Source: Candidatus Williamhamiltonella defendens (GTDB taxonomy: Bacteria > Pseudomonadota > Gammaproteobacteria > Enterobacterales > Enterobacteriaceae). From it: a DNA stretch of 64,000 bases. Position 1 is the first letter of the stretch, and every line of letters begins with the position of its first letter. The notes under the pieces were generated by a model. That model worked only from the letters and a program-made list of their open reading frames with translations, had not been told where the DNA came from and searched no databases. The stretch covers positions 1-64,000 of the forward strand of contig NZ_CAADHL010000001.1 in the NCBI RefSeq assembly GCF_900699045.1, given 5' to 3'. Shown here piece after piece: positions 11,120 through 20,688 of this stretch. The position numbers and the translations under genes are program-made.

Positions 11120-12190
11120 TTAGAGGAATGGTTTTTCTCCTCTCCGCCACCAGAGCAATAATAAACGATCCGCACTTTTTACCATACTGCCTGTTAAGCG
11201 CTCTATTAGGCTTTTATGAGTTTGATACGATACACGGATGATTTGATGGTTTTCCATTTTTGAAATCAACCAATCATCACTCGTACCTATACTGTCTACC
11301 AGACCTTTCTCTTTGGCTTTAACGCCAAACCAATGCTCACCGGTTGACACGGTGTTGATATCAATCTGAGGGCGTTTTTCCTGTACAAACTGCTTAAACA
11401 AAAGATGGGTTTCATTTAATTCTTCACAAAACTTTTCACGACCTTGCTCTGTATTTTCTCCAAATACGGTTAATGTTCTCTTAAACTCACCTGCCGTATG
11501 CAATTCAACATCAATATTATTTTTTTGTAAAAAACGATGAAAGTTAGGAATTTGTGCTACGACGCCAATCGAACCTATGATGGCAAAAGGTGCAGACAAA
11601 ATATGATCTCCGACACAAGCCATCATATAACCTCCACTAGCCGCAATTTTATCAACGGAGACCACTAAAGAAACACCAGCTTGACGAAAACGCGCTAATT
11701 GTGATGCGGCCAAGCCATAGCCATGAACAACTCCCCCGGGAGTTTCTAAACGAAGAAAAACACTGTCTTCTGTCCTTATCACACTCAATATAGCGGAGAC
11801 CTCTTCTCTTAAGGAACTGACCTGATGGGCGTCTATGCTGCCGTTGAAATCAATAACGTAAACACAAGGTTTCTGTGAATGGTGTTCGCCCGATGTCATC
11901 TTTTGCTTTTTAAATTTTGCTTTAAGCTTTTTTTGTTTTTTTTTCGTCTGATGAAAAATTTTTTGTTCTGCTTCACACATTTTAAATAAACGAATTTGTT
12001 CTTCTATCTCTTTATATTCTTTCCCTAAATTAAAAAATTTTAGTTCACCAGTTTTCTCTGATTTACGTTGTCGTATATGGATTATGAGTACAGCAAATAC
12101 CGCAAAGGCACCTAATATAGTAATCATTTTTGCTAAAAACAGGCCATACAAAGAAAGTAATTCCACAAATTTTATCCTTATTAAAAACAT
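11120..12190 (-). CDS. sohB: SohB, inner-membrane serine protease of the S49 family
   Basis: Membrane-anchored peptidase of the SppA/SohB family facing the periplasm, 356 residues (E. coli 349). One N-terminal membrane helix (about 8-40) is followed by a lysine-rich charged region (about 75-100). The S49 domain has the nucleophile motif ASGGYMMA and the downstream IGSIGV and GEFKRTLTVFGENT segments. In E. coli multicopy sohB suppresses degP loss. The natural substrate is unknown. It is the neighbour of topA as in E. coli, where yciN lies between; yciN is missing here. Confidence 0.94.
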   Translation of the reverse strand: MFLIRIKFVELLSLYGLFLAKMITILGAFAVFAVLIIHIRQRKSEKTGELKFFNLGKEYKEIEEQIRLFKMCEAEQKIFHQTKKKQKKLKAKFKKQKMTSGEHHSQKPCVYVIDFNGSIDAHQVSSLREEVSAILSVIRTEDSVFLRLETPGGVVHGYGLAASQLARFRQAGVSLVVSVDKIAASGGYMMACVGDHILSAPFAIIGSIGVVAQIPNFHRFLQKNNIDVELHTAGEFKRTLTVFGENTEQGREKFCEELNETHLLFKQFVQEKRPQIDINTVSTGEHWFGVKAKEKGLVDSIGTSDDWLISKMENHQIIRVSYQTHKSLIERLTGSMVKSADRLLLLWWRRGEKPFL

Positions 12191-12325
12191 GATAACGGAC
12201 GGCTTGCGTAACCCTGCTGCAAGTTTTTCAGAAAGTAGATTTCATAAAATCTGGTCACTCTAGCATCTGCAACAGTTTACGCAAAGGGCGTCTAAAGGCA
12301 TCTAGTTTTGTCTATGTACCAGAAT

Positions 12326-13200
12326 CTATAATTTCTTATTTTTATGATTTTTTATATTGCTCTTGATATTGATGCATGAATTGATATGCATTTTGAATTG
12401 ATTTATGTCATATTTTCAAAATTATTATCATATTGTTCTTTGACCTTTGCCAAAAGGGGCCATAGTCCATACTGCATAAATTTAAATAACAGTATTTTTT
12501 ATTTGGATTCCTCATGGATATTTCCTTCAAAATGATACGTTAAAAATATTTGTTCTTCTTCACTGTGAAACTGATATTATAGAAAATGCGACGCTAAATC
12601 CTACATGGGATCATTTATGCCGGAATATTCTCAATCAATTAAATAGATTTTATCTCCACTTTTAACAATATTTTCTGCAACTAAATCAGTATGAAAAGGG
12701 CGTCTATCGTTATTCAACCTATCTAAAATTTTTATTGTTTTATAAAAAATTAACCAGCATTTTATTATGATAAATACCATCATGGTGATGTTTAAATTTT
12801 AAAATATGTTGATATTTTATATTCAGAAAAGCATTAAATTCATTACAAAATTTAATTTTTAATTGATGCAGTTGACGAAAACAAAGAATGATATTTTCAA
12901 TATTATTTTTCTTACATGGCACGGGATGAATGTTTCTGAATTAGGAATGTATTGAATTATTTTTATTTTACTTACTAGTATCAAAATAAATTGTTTCTAG
13001 ATTAATACCTATTTTAAAAACTAATCCGATGTTATTTTTTCATTATGACGATTAATAAAATTCTCAGTAGCAACACCAGGTACACGAAGCACTAATTTCA
13101 TTTTTTTCATTAATATGAGGTAATTTTTATTTGTTATACCTCCGATAGCGGTAATCTTTATGTTTTCATCTGTATTGAAATTCAGTTCTTTAATTCAAAA
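12326..13200 (-). pseudogene. LicA-like choline/ethanolamine kinase family protein, broken
   Basis: Fragments in order from the upstream end: IKITAIGGITNKNYL, LVLRVPGVATENFINRHNEK, stop, NIILCFRQLHQLK, then HTDLVAENIVKSGDKIYLID, stop, EYSGINDPM, stop, DLASHFL and EEEQIFLTYHF. These are the LicA/choline-kinase motifs (GGMTNKNY, RIPG.GTE, the HNDLxPxN catalytic loop and DWEYSGxNDPxWDLA). Both stop codons in the last part replace conserved Trp codons. Such kinases serve phosphocholine decoration or choline salvage; which one cannot be told. The start codon is lost. Confidence 0.8.
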
Positions 13201-13405
13201 GATTTCCATAATTTGATTATTCATTTTTTATTTATATCCATATTTCAGTGTACTAAATCTGAACGGTTTTTATGCGCTGGATACCATGTGATGACGTTGG
13301 TAAAGAAACATCTCAAAAATAATAAAATTTTGCCAATAAATATTGCATCCACATTCTATGAAAGCTACTCTCTGGCGCACTTAACATTTCACTAAAATTA
13401 GGTCA
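13201..13405 (+). promoter_or_regulatory. Upstream region of artPIQM
   Basis: About 200 bases between the dead licA-like gene and artP. The operon promoter should lie here. E. coli art genes are repressed by ArgR; I looked for a TGAAT-four-ATTCA box and found only one half-site (ATTCA at 13219-13223), which is not convincing. No confident promoter boxes. Confidence 0.3.
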
Positions 13406-14134
13406 ATGAGCATTCAACTAAATGGCATTAACTGTTATTACGGTTCACAACAAGCACTTTGTAATATCAAATTATATTGTCCTGAAGGGGAGACATTAGT
13501 CTTACTTGGGCCCAGCGGTGCAGGCAAAAGCTCTTTATTGCGAGTATTAAATTTGCTTGAAATGCCGGGTTCCGGAATCTTGCAGATTGCAGGGCATTAT
13601 TTCGATTTCAATGAAAATTTATCAGAAAATATTATTCGTGAATTACGAATAAACGTGGGTATGGTATTTCAGCAATATCATCTTTGGCCACATTTATCGG
13701 TGATGCAAAATTTAATAGAAGCACCTTGTTGGTTACTGAGGCTTTCTAAACAGGAAGCGCGTTTTAGGGCTGAAAAGTTGCTGGCTCGTTTACGTTTGCA
13801 GAATTTTTCAAATCGTTATCCTTTGCATCTGTCTGGAGGGCAACAGCAGCGAGTTGCTATTGCACGAGCACTTATGATGGAACCTAAGGTCTTATTATTT
13901 GACGAGCCCACAGCGGCCTTAGATCCTGAAATTACGGCCCAAGTGGTGGACATTATTCGAGAACTTTCTGAAACAGGTATTACACAAGTGATAGTAACAC
14001 ATGAACTTGAGTTTGCCCGTAAAACAGCAACTCGACTTATTTACATGGAAAATGGAAAAATAATAGAGGAGGGGGATGGCAATCTCTTTAAACACCCCAA
14101 AACAAAAGCCTTTGCCCATTATTTATCACATTAG
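13406..14134 (+). CDS. artP: Arginine ABC transporter ATPase
   Basis: ATP-hydrolysing subunit of the arginine importer ArtPIQM, 242 residues as in E. coli. Walker A is GPSGAGKSS (about 36-44), the signature is [15 protein letters not shown] (about 140), Walker B is [12 protein letters not shown], and the switch histidine is in VTHELEFA. First gene of the operon, followed after 104 bases by artI. All catalytic residues are intact. Confidence 0.95.
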   Translation: MSIQLNGINCYYGSQQALCNIKLYCPEGETLVLLGPSGAGKSSLLRVLNLLEMPGSGILQIAGHYFDFNENLSENIIRELRINVGMVFQQYHLWPHLSVMQNLIEAPCWLLRLSKQEARFRAEKLLARLRLQNFSNRYPLHLSGGQQQRVAIARALMMEPKVLLFDEPTAALDPEITAQVVDIIRELSETGITQVIVTHELEFARKTATRLIYMENGKIIEEGDGNLFKHPKTKAFAHYLSH

Positions 14135-14191
14135 GCGGGAGTTTATTTCTTCAAGTCTATTTTTAAAAATCTACAACATGAATGCTGGAAA

Positions 14192-14207
14192 ACCATGAAT
14201 CCATGGT
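14192..14207. repeat. Perfect hairpin between artP and artI
   Basis: ACCATG, loop AATC, CATGGT: six perfect base pairs in the only long gap inside the operon, 30 bases before the artI start. There is no T-run, so it is not a classical terminator. Such hairpins often protect the downstream message or pause ribosomes, which would favour more binding protein than ATPase. That role is inference. Confidence 0.4.
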
Positions 14208-14238
14208 GCTCTATTTATAGTAAGAATAGGAGTTTAAA

Positions 14239-15003
14239 ATGAAAAAATTAATCCTTTCTGTATTTTTTTCCCTTATAAGCCTGGCGATCAGTTTATCTGT
14301 GTTTGCTGAGAAAAAAATTCTTCATTTTGCAACCGAGGCCTTGTATCCTCCGTTTGAGTTTATGAGTGCTCATAATGAAATCAAAGGATTTGATATAGAC
14401 CTGGCGAAGGCACTGTGTCAAAAAATGCAGATAGAGTGTGTTTTTGTAAATCAGGCCTTTGATAGCTTAATACCAAGCCTTAAATCACGTCGTATCGATG
14501 CTGTTATCGCGGGGCTAGATATCACTCCTGAACGTTCAAAACAAGTGGCTTTCACGATCCCATATTGTAAAAATTCCGCTTTATTTATTATTCAAACTGG
14601 TAAATTTTCTGGCATAGGCGATTTAAATGGGAAAAGAGTGGGTATGCAAAATGGCAGCACACATCAAAAATTTTTAATAGACAAACATCCTGAAATGATC
14701 CCCATTTCTTATAGTACTTATCAAAATGCTATTTTAGATCTTCAAAATGGTCGCTTGGACGCTGTTTTTGGTGATACAGCGGCAGTCAATCAATGGCTGA
14801 TAAGAAATCCAACTCTGGGTGCACTGGGAAATAAAATTACAGATTCGGATTATTTTGGAGTAGGTTTGGGCATTGCAGTCAAGCAGAGTGCTGATTCATT
14901 ACTCAATAAGTTAAATGAAGCAATAAAAAAAATTAAAGATGATGGAAGCTATGACCATATTTACAAAAATTGTTTCCTAAGAGCTGATTTTATCAATGAA
15001 TGA
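14239..15003 (+). CDS. artI: Arginine ABC transporter periplasmic binding protein
   Basis: Soluble periplasmic receptor of the importer, family 3 solute-binding fold, 254 residues. A signal peptide is clear ([17 protein letters not shown], cut near residue 23). The mature start has the family motif [11 protein letters not shown] and then [11 protein letters not shown]. The [17 protein letters not shown] segment is the ligand-binding signature. Its place between artP and artQ fits ArtI; ArtJ is very similar, so the exact name rests on order. It overlaps artQ by 8 bases. Confidence 0.92.
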   Translation: MKKLILSVFFSLISLAISLSVFAEKKILHFATEALYPPFEFMSAHNEIKGFDIDLAKALCQKMQIECVFVNQAFDSLIPSLKSRRIDAVIAGLDITPERSKQVAFTIPYCKNSALFIIQTGKFSGIGDLNGKRVGMQNGSTHQKFLIDKHPEMIPISYSTYQNAILDLQNGRLDAVFGDTAAVNQWLIRNPTLGALGNKITDSDYFGVGLGIAVKQSADSLLNKLNEAIKKIKDDGSYDHIYKNCFLRADFINE

Positions 15004-15706
15004 ATTCTTTTCTTTACTCAATGCAACAGGAATGACGCTTTCTTTAGCGCTGTATTCACTTTTAGTTGGGTTGTTTTTAGGAATACTTTTCGCGATCTTC
15101 GAATCATTAAAATACAGAGGTCTTCGTTATCTTATTCATGGATGGGGGATCTTATTAAGGGGGCTCCCTGAAATTTTAATCGTTTTTTTTATTTATTTTG
15201 GATCTGCAGAACTCTTCATGCTACTGACAGATGGCTTTACCATAAATTTTTATCTATTTGAATTACCTATCAAATATCATTGCAATTTCCTTCAAATTAG
15301 CCCATTTTTATGCGCTGTCATCGCATTAGCTTTGCTTTATTCTGCTTATGCCGCTCAAATTTTTCGGGGGGCACTTAAAGCCATTTCTTTTGGACAAAGA
15401 GAGTCCGGGGAAGCTTTAGGGCTTTCTTCGTTCTTTATTTTTATTCGGCTTATTATGCCGCAAATGTGGCGACATGCCTTACCAGGTTTGGGGAATCAAT
15501 GGCTGATTTTATTAAAGGATACGGCGTTAGTGTCTTTAATTAGTGTGAATGATGTGATGTTACAAGCAAAAAATATTGCGATTCGTACTCAAGAACCCTT
15601 TACTTGGTACTTTATCGCCGCCTTGATTTATTTGTTTATCACACTGATAAGTCAATATTTGATAAAGTGCCTTGAGATTTATACGACGCGTTTTGAACGG
15701 AATTAA
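14996..15706 (+). CDS. artQ: Arginine ABC transporter permease ArtQ
   Basis: Inner-membrane permease subunit, 236 residues, with about five membrane helices. The ABC importer loop is [19 protein letters not shown] (EAA-type motif, about 138-157), which docks on ArtP. Starts inside the artI stop region (translational coupling) and is followed after 5 bases by artM. A cytosolic N-terminal stretch is short, as usual. Intact. Confidence 0.93.
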   Translation: MNEFFSLLNATGMTLSLALYSLLVGLFLGILFAIFESLKYRGLRYLIHGWGILLRGLPEILIVFFIYFGSAELFMLLTDGFTINFYLFELPIKYHCNFLQISPFLCAVIALALLYSAYAAQIFRGALKAISFGQRESGEALGLSSFFIFIRLIMPQMWRHALPGLGNQWLILLKDTALVSLISVNDVMLQAKNIAIRTQEPFTWYFIAALIYLFITLISQYLIKCLEIYTTRFERN

Positions 15707-15711
15707 AAGGC

Positions 15712-16380
15712 ATGTTTGAATATATATGTAAAATACTTACTGGGCTGCAAATCAGTGTGACCTTAACCGCGTTTTCTCTATTTTTTGCTTTAGGTTTATC
15801 TATTGTTTTAACTCTTATTTTAGGTCTAAATAGGCCATTTTTATCGCCAATTGTCAAAATTTATCTGACGCTATTTACCGGTACTCCTTTACTAATACAA
15901 ATTTTTTTAATTTATTATGGCCCTGGGCAATTCCCCTCTCTACGCAGCTGCGCTTGGTTATGGCACTTTTTATCGCAGCCTTGGTTATGCGCAATGATAG
16001 CTTTAATGTTAAACAGTGCCGCTTATACCACGCAGTTATTTTACGGTGCTTTACGGGCACTACCTGTTGGCCAATGGGAAGCCTGCCAGGCTCTCGGGAT
16101 GTCAAAAACTCAATCTTTGCGGATTTTGTTGCCTTTTGCTTTGAAACGTGCCCTTTCTTCTTATTCAAATGAAGTAGTATTGATTTTTAAAAGTACATCA
16201 CTCGTATACACGATCACCTTAATGGATCTGATGGGCTACACTCAGTTGATATACGGCAGAACCTACGATATCAAAGCATTTTTAGCAGTCGGTATCATTT
16301 ATTTCTGTATCAACGGAGTATTGACCTTATTGATGCGTTTTATAGAAAGGAAAGGATTAGCTTTTGAACAACGTCATTAA
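15712..16380 (+). CDS. artM: Arginine ABC transporter permease ArtM
   Basis: Second permease subunit, 222 residues (E. coli 222). Five predicted membrane helices and the EAA loop WEACQALGMSKTQSLRILLPFA (about 122-143). Pairs with ArtQ to form the channel. Last gene of artPIQM; artJ, which follows in E. coli, is missing and is replaced by the ydgH wreck. An operon kept whole among dead genes suggests the cell depends on outside arginine. Confidence 0.94.
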   Translation: MFEYICKILTGLQISVTLTAFSLFFALGLSIVLTLILGLNRPFLSPIVKIYLTLFTGTPLLIQIFLIYYGPGQFPSLRSCAWLWHFLSQPWLCAMIALMLNSAAYTTQLFYGALRALPVGQWEACQALGMSKTQSLRILLPFALKRALSSYSNEVVLIFKSTSLVYTITLMDLMGYTQLIYGRTYDIKAFLAVGIIYFCINGVLTLLMRFIERKGLAFEQRH

Positions 16381-16481
16381 TCTCAAGTTTTTCGTTGACG
16401 CGCTTATTTTTTCTTATCTCTTTGAGAAGTGAGTTCACATTCATACGTGAAAAAATCACGTCATTCCCGAAGGGATATTTT

Positions 16482-17400
16482 ATGAAATTTAAACATGGTA
16501 CTGCTATCACATTCATTTGATTATGTTATACCCTTATTAAGGTAAAGGCAGCTCAAGAATTATCATGAGAAAAAATACAGACTCTCACGTCTTTAAAACA
16601 CATTACATTAAATAGCTGTTTTAATAACCTTAGTGAAGTGTCAGAGGCCGTGTCACGGCAGCGAGATACACTCTCTGCATATGCTTTTTATGTTCATGAC
16701 ATTCACAGTACTAATCGGGTTTGAAATTGGCGAGTCACAGCAAATCTTTATCATAAGTATGCCATTGTTCTTATAAAGAAAAATGATTATCGAATATTTA
16801 ATGGCGTGAAAGAATTACCCCAAAAAGAAGTGGAACTATTACTTTCATTTGATACTGTAAATATAACCGATTTCTTTCGTAGTCAATCTGACGTCGATGA
16901 ATCCATTTCTACAAATAGCCTCAGAAAAAAGCAGATGCTTTTTTTATGATTTGTGAAATAGACGCTAATAGCGAGGGTAATCAAAGTATTACAGCTTATA
17001 TTTATGAAGCCAATGTGCCTCTAAATTTTATTTCCACTGATGCAGATGATGGTAAATCGGATTTGGCAGCAGGCTGCGGTAGTGGCACTAAGAAAATTTT
17101 ACCAATTCATGAAGAATCTTAGATGAATCCCTTCAAAAAAGTAGTTCGTCTTTTTGAAAGAGATGCGTCAGTAGGAAGTCGTTACTCGGTAACTTTACCG
17201 AATGGAATAAAAATTGAGGAACTAAATAATATCGCTTCAAAAATATGAATCCCTTCGATAGAGTTACTTTTACAGATCATTTTTCCAGCCTGACTAATGT
17301 CTCCTATCAGAAGATCAAACGAGCAGCAAAAAAGGGGCAAGTACTATCGTATTACTCGTCAATGACAGAGTAAAATGGTGATAATAAGATAGAGGGGTAA
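16482..17400 (+). pseudogene. ydgH: YdgH (periplasmic DUF1471/BhsA-like repeats), broken
   Basis: The start MKFKHGTAITFI is followed by a stop, then by pieces matching all three YdgH repeats. These are SEVSEAVSRQRDTLSAYAFYV, then FNGVKELPQKEVELLLSFDTV and FFRSQSDVDESI. The last repeat gives LFERDASVGSRYSVTLPNG, IKIEELNN and GKYYRITRQ. Frameshifts and stops separate them. E. coli YdgH is a periplasmic protein linked to outer-membrane stress. The gene has decayed in place over its full length. Confidence 0.85.
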
Positions 17401-17464
17401 TCTCAGAGATCCTTTAACAAGGTCGTTCGTTCAGATTAATCGCATATTCTTTGTCGTTTTAAAT

Positions 17465-18235
17465 TTAGGTGCGTAGCCCAAATCCCTTTTCAATCAGATA
17501 CCAAACCAAAAGATAAAAAACAACAATAAATGTTGTTATCACCCATATTGTGATACTTAGTGGTACCTCTGTAAAACCTAGAAACCCATAACGAAAGCCA
17601 CTGATCATATAAACAATAGGATTCACTTTGGAAATCGATTGCCAAAAAGAAGGAAGCAATGTGAGTGAATAAAAAACCCCGCCTAAATAAGTTAAAGGTG
17701 TTAATATAAACGTTGGGATCATGCTAATATCATCAAAAGATTTTGCAAAAAGCGCGTTCAGTAAACCTGCCAAAGAAAACAATACACTAGTTAATAATAA
17801 GGTGAGCAAGACCATCGGCCAAGAATGAACCTGAAAAGGAACAAAAAAAGACGATACAATACTGACAAGCATTCCAACGCAAATACCGCGCGCCATACCT
17901 CCTCCCATATACCCAATAATAATAATATGGGTGGGTACAGGGGCGACTAATAATTCTTCAATATTTCGCTGAAATTTTGCATTAAAAAAAGAGGAGGCAA
18001 CATTTGAATACGCATTAGTGATCACAGACATCATAATTAAACTTGGAACAATAAATTCGATATAATTGACGCCGTTCATGTGACCAATTTTTGAACCGAT
18101 TAATTTACCAAAAATAACAAAATAGAGTGACATGGTGATCATAGGAGGGATTAGAGTTTGTAGCCATATTCGCGTAAAACGATTCACTTCTTTCATCCAA
18201 ATGCTTTTTAAGGCAATCCAATATAAGCGGATCAT
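17465..18235 (-). CDS. yadH: YadH, ABC-2 type exporter permease
   Basis: Inner-membrane permease of 256 residues (E. coli 256) with six hydrophobic segments and the ABC-2 pattern. FNAKFQRNIEELLVAPVP is the conserved coupling region and PLTYLGGVFYSLTLLP the later signature. Works with YadG; the exported substrate is not known. Starts 4 bases before the yadG stop, so the two are co-translated. Intact. Confidence 0.93.
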   Translation of the reverse strand: MIRLYWIALKSIWMKEVNRFTRIWLQTLIPPMITMSLYFVIFGKLIGSKIGHMNGVNYIEFIVPSLIMMSVITNAYSNVASSFFNAKFQRNIEELLVAPVPTHIIIIGYMGGGMARGICVGMLVSIVSSFFVPFQVHSWPMVLLTLLLTSVLFSLAGLLNALFAKSFDDISMIPTFILTPLTYLGGVFYSLTLLPSFWQSISKVNPIVYMISGFRYGFLGFTEVPLSITIWVITTFIVVFYLLVWYLIEKGFGLRT

Positions 18236-19155
18236 ATTTTTACCTCTTTTCTGTTCACTATGTTTACAAACAATTCTTCTAGGCGATTTGATTTATTCCT
18301 CATACTTTGAATCTGGATTCCTTGTGAACTCAGCTGGCTAAATACATTGTTTAACCCCTGTCCACGTTTGACGTCGACCTCAAGGGTGATCTTGTCGATG
18401 AAACGATAAAGATAACCTTCCAGATGAGGCAATTGACTTTTTAATGAGATGTCTAAAATAAAGGTTTCTGATTCCAATGTACTTAATAAATTTTTCATGG
18501 AAGTATTTTCTATCAGTTTTCCACCTTGGATAATACCAATATGACGGCAAAGAATTTCCGCTTCTTCAAGATAATGTGTCGTCAGAATAATAGTAGTACC
18601 ATGTGCATTGAGCTCTTGTAAAAAAAGCCACATAGAACGTCTTAGCTCAATGTCCACTCCAGCCGTAGGTTCATCCAGAATAAGCAATTTTGGATGGTGC
18701 ATTAAAGCTCGTGCAATCATTAAACAGCGTTTCATTCCGCCCGATAAACGAATGGCTGTTTCATTACGTTTCTTCCATAAATCAAGTTGGGTCAGATATT
18801 TTTTTGCTCTTATTTGCGCTTCTTTTCGAGATACTCCATAGTAACCTGCTTGAGTCAGCAAAATTTGGAGCACGGTTTCAAAAGAAGCAAAATTAAATTC
18901 CTGTGGAACTAAGCCAAGGTAGCGTTTAGCATGAATGCTATTTTTGTCAATATCATCACCACATATCTGTACTTTTCCTTCTGTTTTATTTATCAAAGAG
19001 CTGATAATACCGATGATGGTAGATTTCCCTGCCCCGTTTGGGCCCAACAAAGCATAAAAATCACCTTTATTAACACGTAAGTTAATTCCATGAAGCGCTT
19101 TTGTTCCAGTAGAATAGGTTTTTTCCAATTGTGATAATTCGAGAGCATAAGTCAT
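18232..19155 (-). CDS. yadG: YadG, ABC exporter ATPase
   Basis: ATPase partner of YadH. Walker A GPNGAGKST, signature LSGGMKR, Walker B LLILDEPTAGVD and switch TTHYLEEAE are all present. The frame is open from an ATG at 19164, but the start at 19155 (MTYALELSQLEKTYS) matches E. coli YadG and has a better-spaced TAGGTAA site. It lies directly after lpxC in the place where enterobacteria carry secM-secA. Substrate unknown. Confidence 0.93.
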   Translation of the reverse strand: MTYALELSQLEKTYSTGTKALHGINLRVNKGDFYALLGPNGAGKSTIIGIISSLINKTEGKVQICGDDIDKNSIHAKRYLGLVPQEFNFASFETVLQILLTQAGYYGVSRKEAQIRAKKYLTQLDLWKKRNETAIRLSGGMKRCLMIARALMHHPKLLILDEPTAGVDIELRRSMWLFLQELNAHGTTIILTTHYLEEAEILCRHIGIIQGGKLIENTSMKNLLSTLESETFILDISLKSQLPHLEGYLYRFIDKITLEVDVKRGQGLNNVFSQLSSQGIQIQSMRNKSNRLEELFVNIVNRKEVKI

Positions 19156-19451
19156 AAGTAACATTACCTAAAAAAGAAAAAAGTAGAATACTAACCTCCT
19201 CTAAAATCTGAAAACACACAAGATCAGGGATCGAATGAAAAATATCATTGGAGATTATTGTAATCTTCAAGCTAAATCAAAAAATTATTTAGTGCTTTGA
19301 ATGTGCCGAGAACTGCGAGTCTATTTCGATGAAAAATGATGGATTTTGGCAGCTTCGCTTAGAAGTTGATGGCATGGGTATGTTTGTTTGACCACTGGGT
19401 TTAAATGTGACCTTTTGGATATTGTCAGTAGGTGAGCGAGTCAACATGATC
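19156..19451. other. Spacer between lpxC and yadG
   Basis: In E. coli secM and secA follow lpxC. I searched this stretch for the SecM arrest motif and the SecA N-terminus and found neither. An open frame of 74 codons on the minus strand (19289-19513) overlaps the lpxC end and the terminator and resembles nothing. It is treated as chance. Confidence 0.5.
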
Positions 19452-19473
19452 AAAAAAAATCGAGGTACCTCGA
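19452..19473 (-). terminator. Rho-independent terminator after lpxC
   Basis: On the minus strand the perfect palindrome TCGAGGTACCTCGA (stem of 5, loop GTAC) is followed at once by eight T. It lies 27 bases after the lpxC stop. It would end the dcw-lpxC transcript before yadG. Confidence 0.55.
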
Positions 19474-19500
19474 AGAAGGGGTTAAAATCAGATAACTGTA

Positions 19501-20418
19501 TTAAACAAAGCACATCTCTAACGAATGACCAAATAAGATAGGAGCTTCTTCATGCTCAAAAGTAACATACTCCCAAGCAGATTGATTCTCTAAAACGGCT
19601 TTTAATAGCTGATTATTTAATGCATGGCCAGATTTAAAGGCAGAAAAAGCACCAATAATGTTGTGACCACAAATAAATAAATCACCAATAGCATCCAGCA
19701 TTTTATGACGAACAAGTTCATCTTCAAACCTTAAACCATCTTCATTGAGCACACGATAGTCATCCATCACAATAGCACAGTCAAAGCTGCCACCCAAACA
19801 GAGACCTTTTGACTGCAGATATTCAATATCTTTTATAAACCCAAAAGTTCTGGCACGGCTCAGCTCAAGGATAAAAGTTTGTGCAGAAAAATCGAAACCG
19901 TAACTTTGAGTATTTTTATGAATAGCAGGATGCTTAAAGTCAATGCTAAAATCCAAACGAAAACCGTCATATGGTGATAATTCTGCCCATTTATCATCTT
20001 TTTGAACTCGGATGGTTTCTTTTAATTTTAAAAATTTTTTGGGTGCATTGAGTTCTTTGATGCCTGAATTTAGTAAAAAAAATATAAAAGGGCGGGCGCT
20101 ACCATCCATAATAGGCACTTCAGGCGCATCAACTTCTATAATGACATTATCGATTCCGAATGCGGCGAGGGCAGAATTAAGATGTTCAATCGTAGAAATA
20201 CGTATATTATTTTCATTTACTAGGCAGGTACAAAGCTGGGTATCACCTACAGATTTAGGATCTGCAAAAAATTCAACAACAGGGTTTAAATCAACGCGAC
20301 GATAAATAATCCCATCGTTTACTGATGCAGGGCGCATAGTAAGAGTCACTTTTTTCCCTGTATGCAGGCCAACACCGGTTGTTTTCACAACATGTTTTAA
20401 TGTTTTTTGTTTTATCAT
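19501..20418 (-). CDS. lpxC: UDP-3-O-acyl-N-acetylglucosamine deacetylase
   Basis: First committed enzyme of lipid A synthesis; zinc-dependent. 305 residues, exactly the E. coli length. The zinc ligands are in [13 protein letters not shown] (His about 79) and [11 protein letters not shown] (His about 238, Asp about 242). The general acid His is in KSGHALNN (about 265). Last gene of the dcw region, 270 bases after ftsZ. Control by FtsH degradation in E. coli uses the C-terminal tail, which here ends SLEMCFV. Confidence 0.97.
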   Translation of the reverse strand: MIKQKTLKHVVKTTGVGLHTGKKVTLTMRPASVNDGIIYRRVDLNPVVEFFADPKSVGDTQLCTCLVNENNIRISTIEHLNSALAAFGIDNVIIEVDAPEVPIMDGSARPFIFFLLNSGIKELNAPKKFLKLKETIRVQKDDKWAELSPYDGFRLDFSIDFKHPAIHKNTQSYGFDFSAQTFILELSRARTFGFIKDIEYLQSKGLCLGGSFDCAIVMDDYRVLNEDGLRFEDELVRHKMLDAIGDLFICGHNIIGAFSAFKSGHALNNQLLKAVLENQSAWEYVTFEHEEAPILFGHSLEMCFV

Positions 20419-20688
20419 GCGTACTATCTCGCAGTGTTATTTAAGAACAATTATTAATAATCCAAATCTTTATTTCAAATTAGCTTGATTCTAACATAGA
20501 GATGCATCATTCTATATTTTCAAATATGAATTTATTAAATTTATTGCAAAATATAAGCCCATCAATCTCGAGGCCTCTACACGTAGACACAGAGGGTATT
20601 TTTGTAGATAAAGATACCGGGAGAGAACGGTTTTATAAAAACTGAGCACACAAAAATCGATATTCTTAGTAGGGTGTAAACAATTCTA

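Noticed and set aside
12740-12922. 60-codon ORF as a separate gene
   Set aside because: Its sequence is the middle of the broken LicA-like kinase, between recognisable upstream and downstream pieces.
13207-13226. ArgR box upstream of artP
   Set aside because: Only one half-site (ATTCA) fits; the other half matches the consensus at one base of five.
16445-16461. Hairpin ACGTGA-AAAAA-TCACGT after artM as a terminator
   Set aside because: The stem is perfect but short and no T-run follows on either strand.
19289-19513. 74-codon ORF after lpxC as a possible SecM
   Set aside because: It overlaps the lpxC end and the terminator, and lacks the SecM arrest motif, a signal peptide or any resemblance to a known protein.
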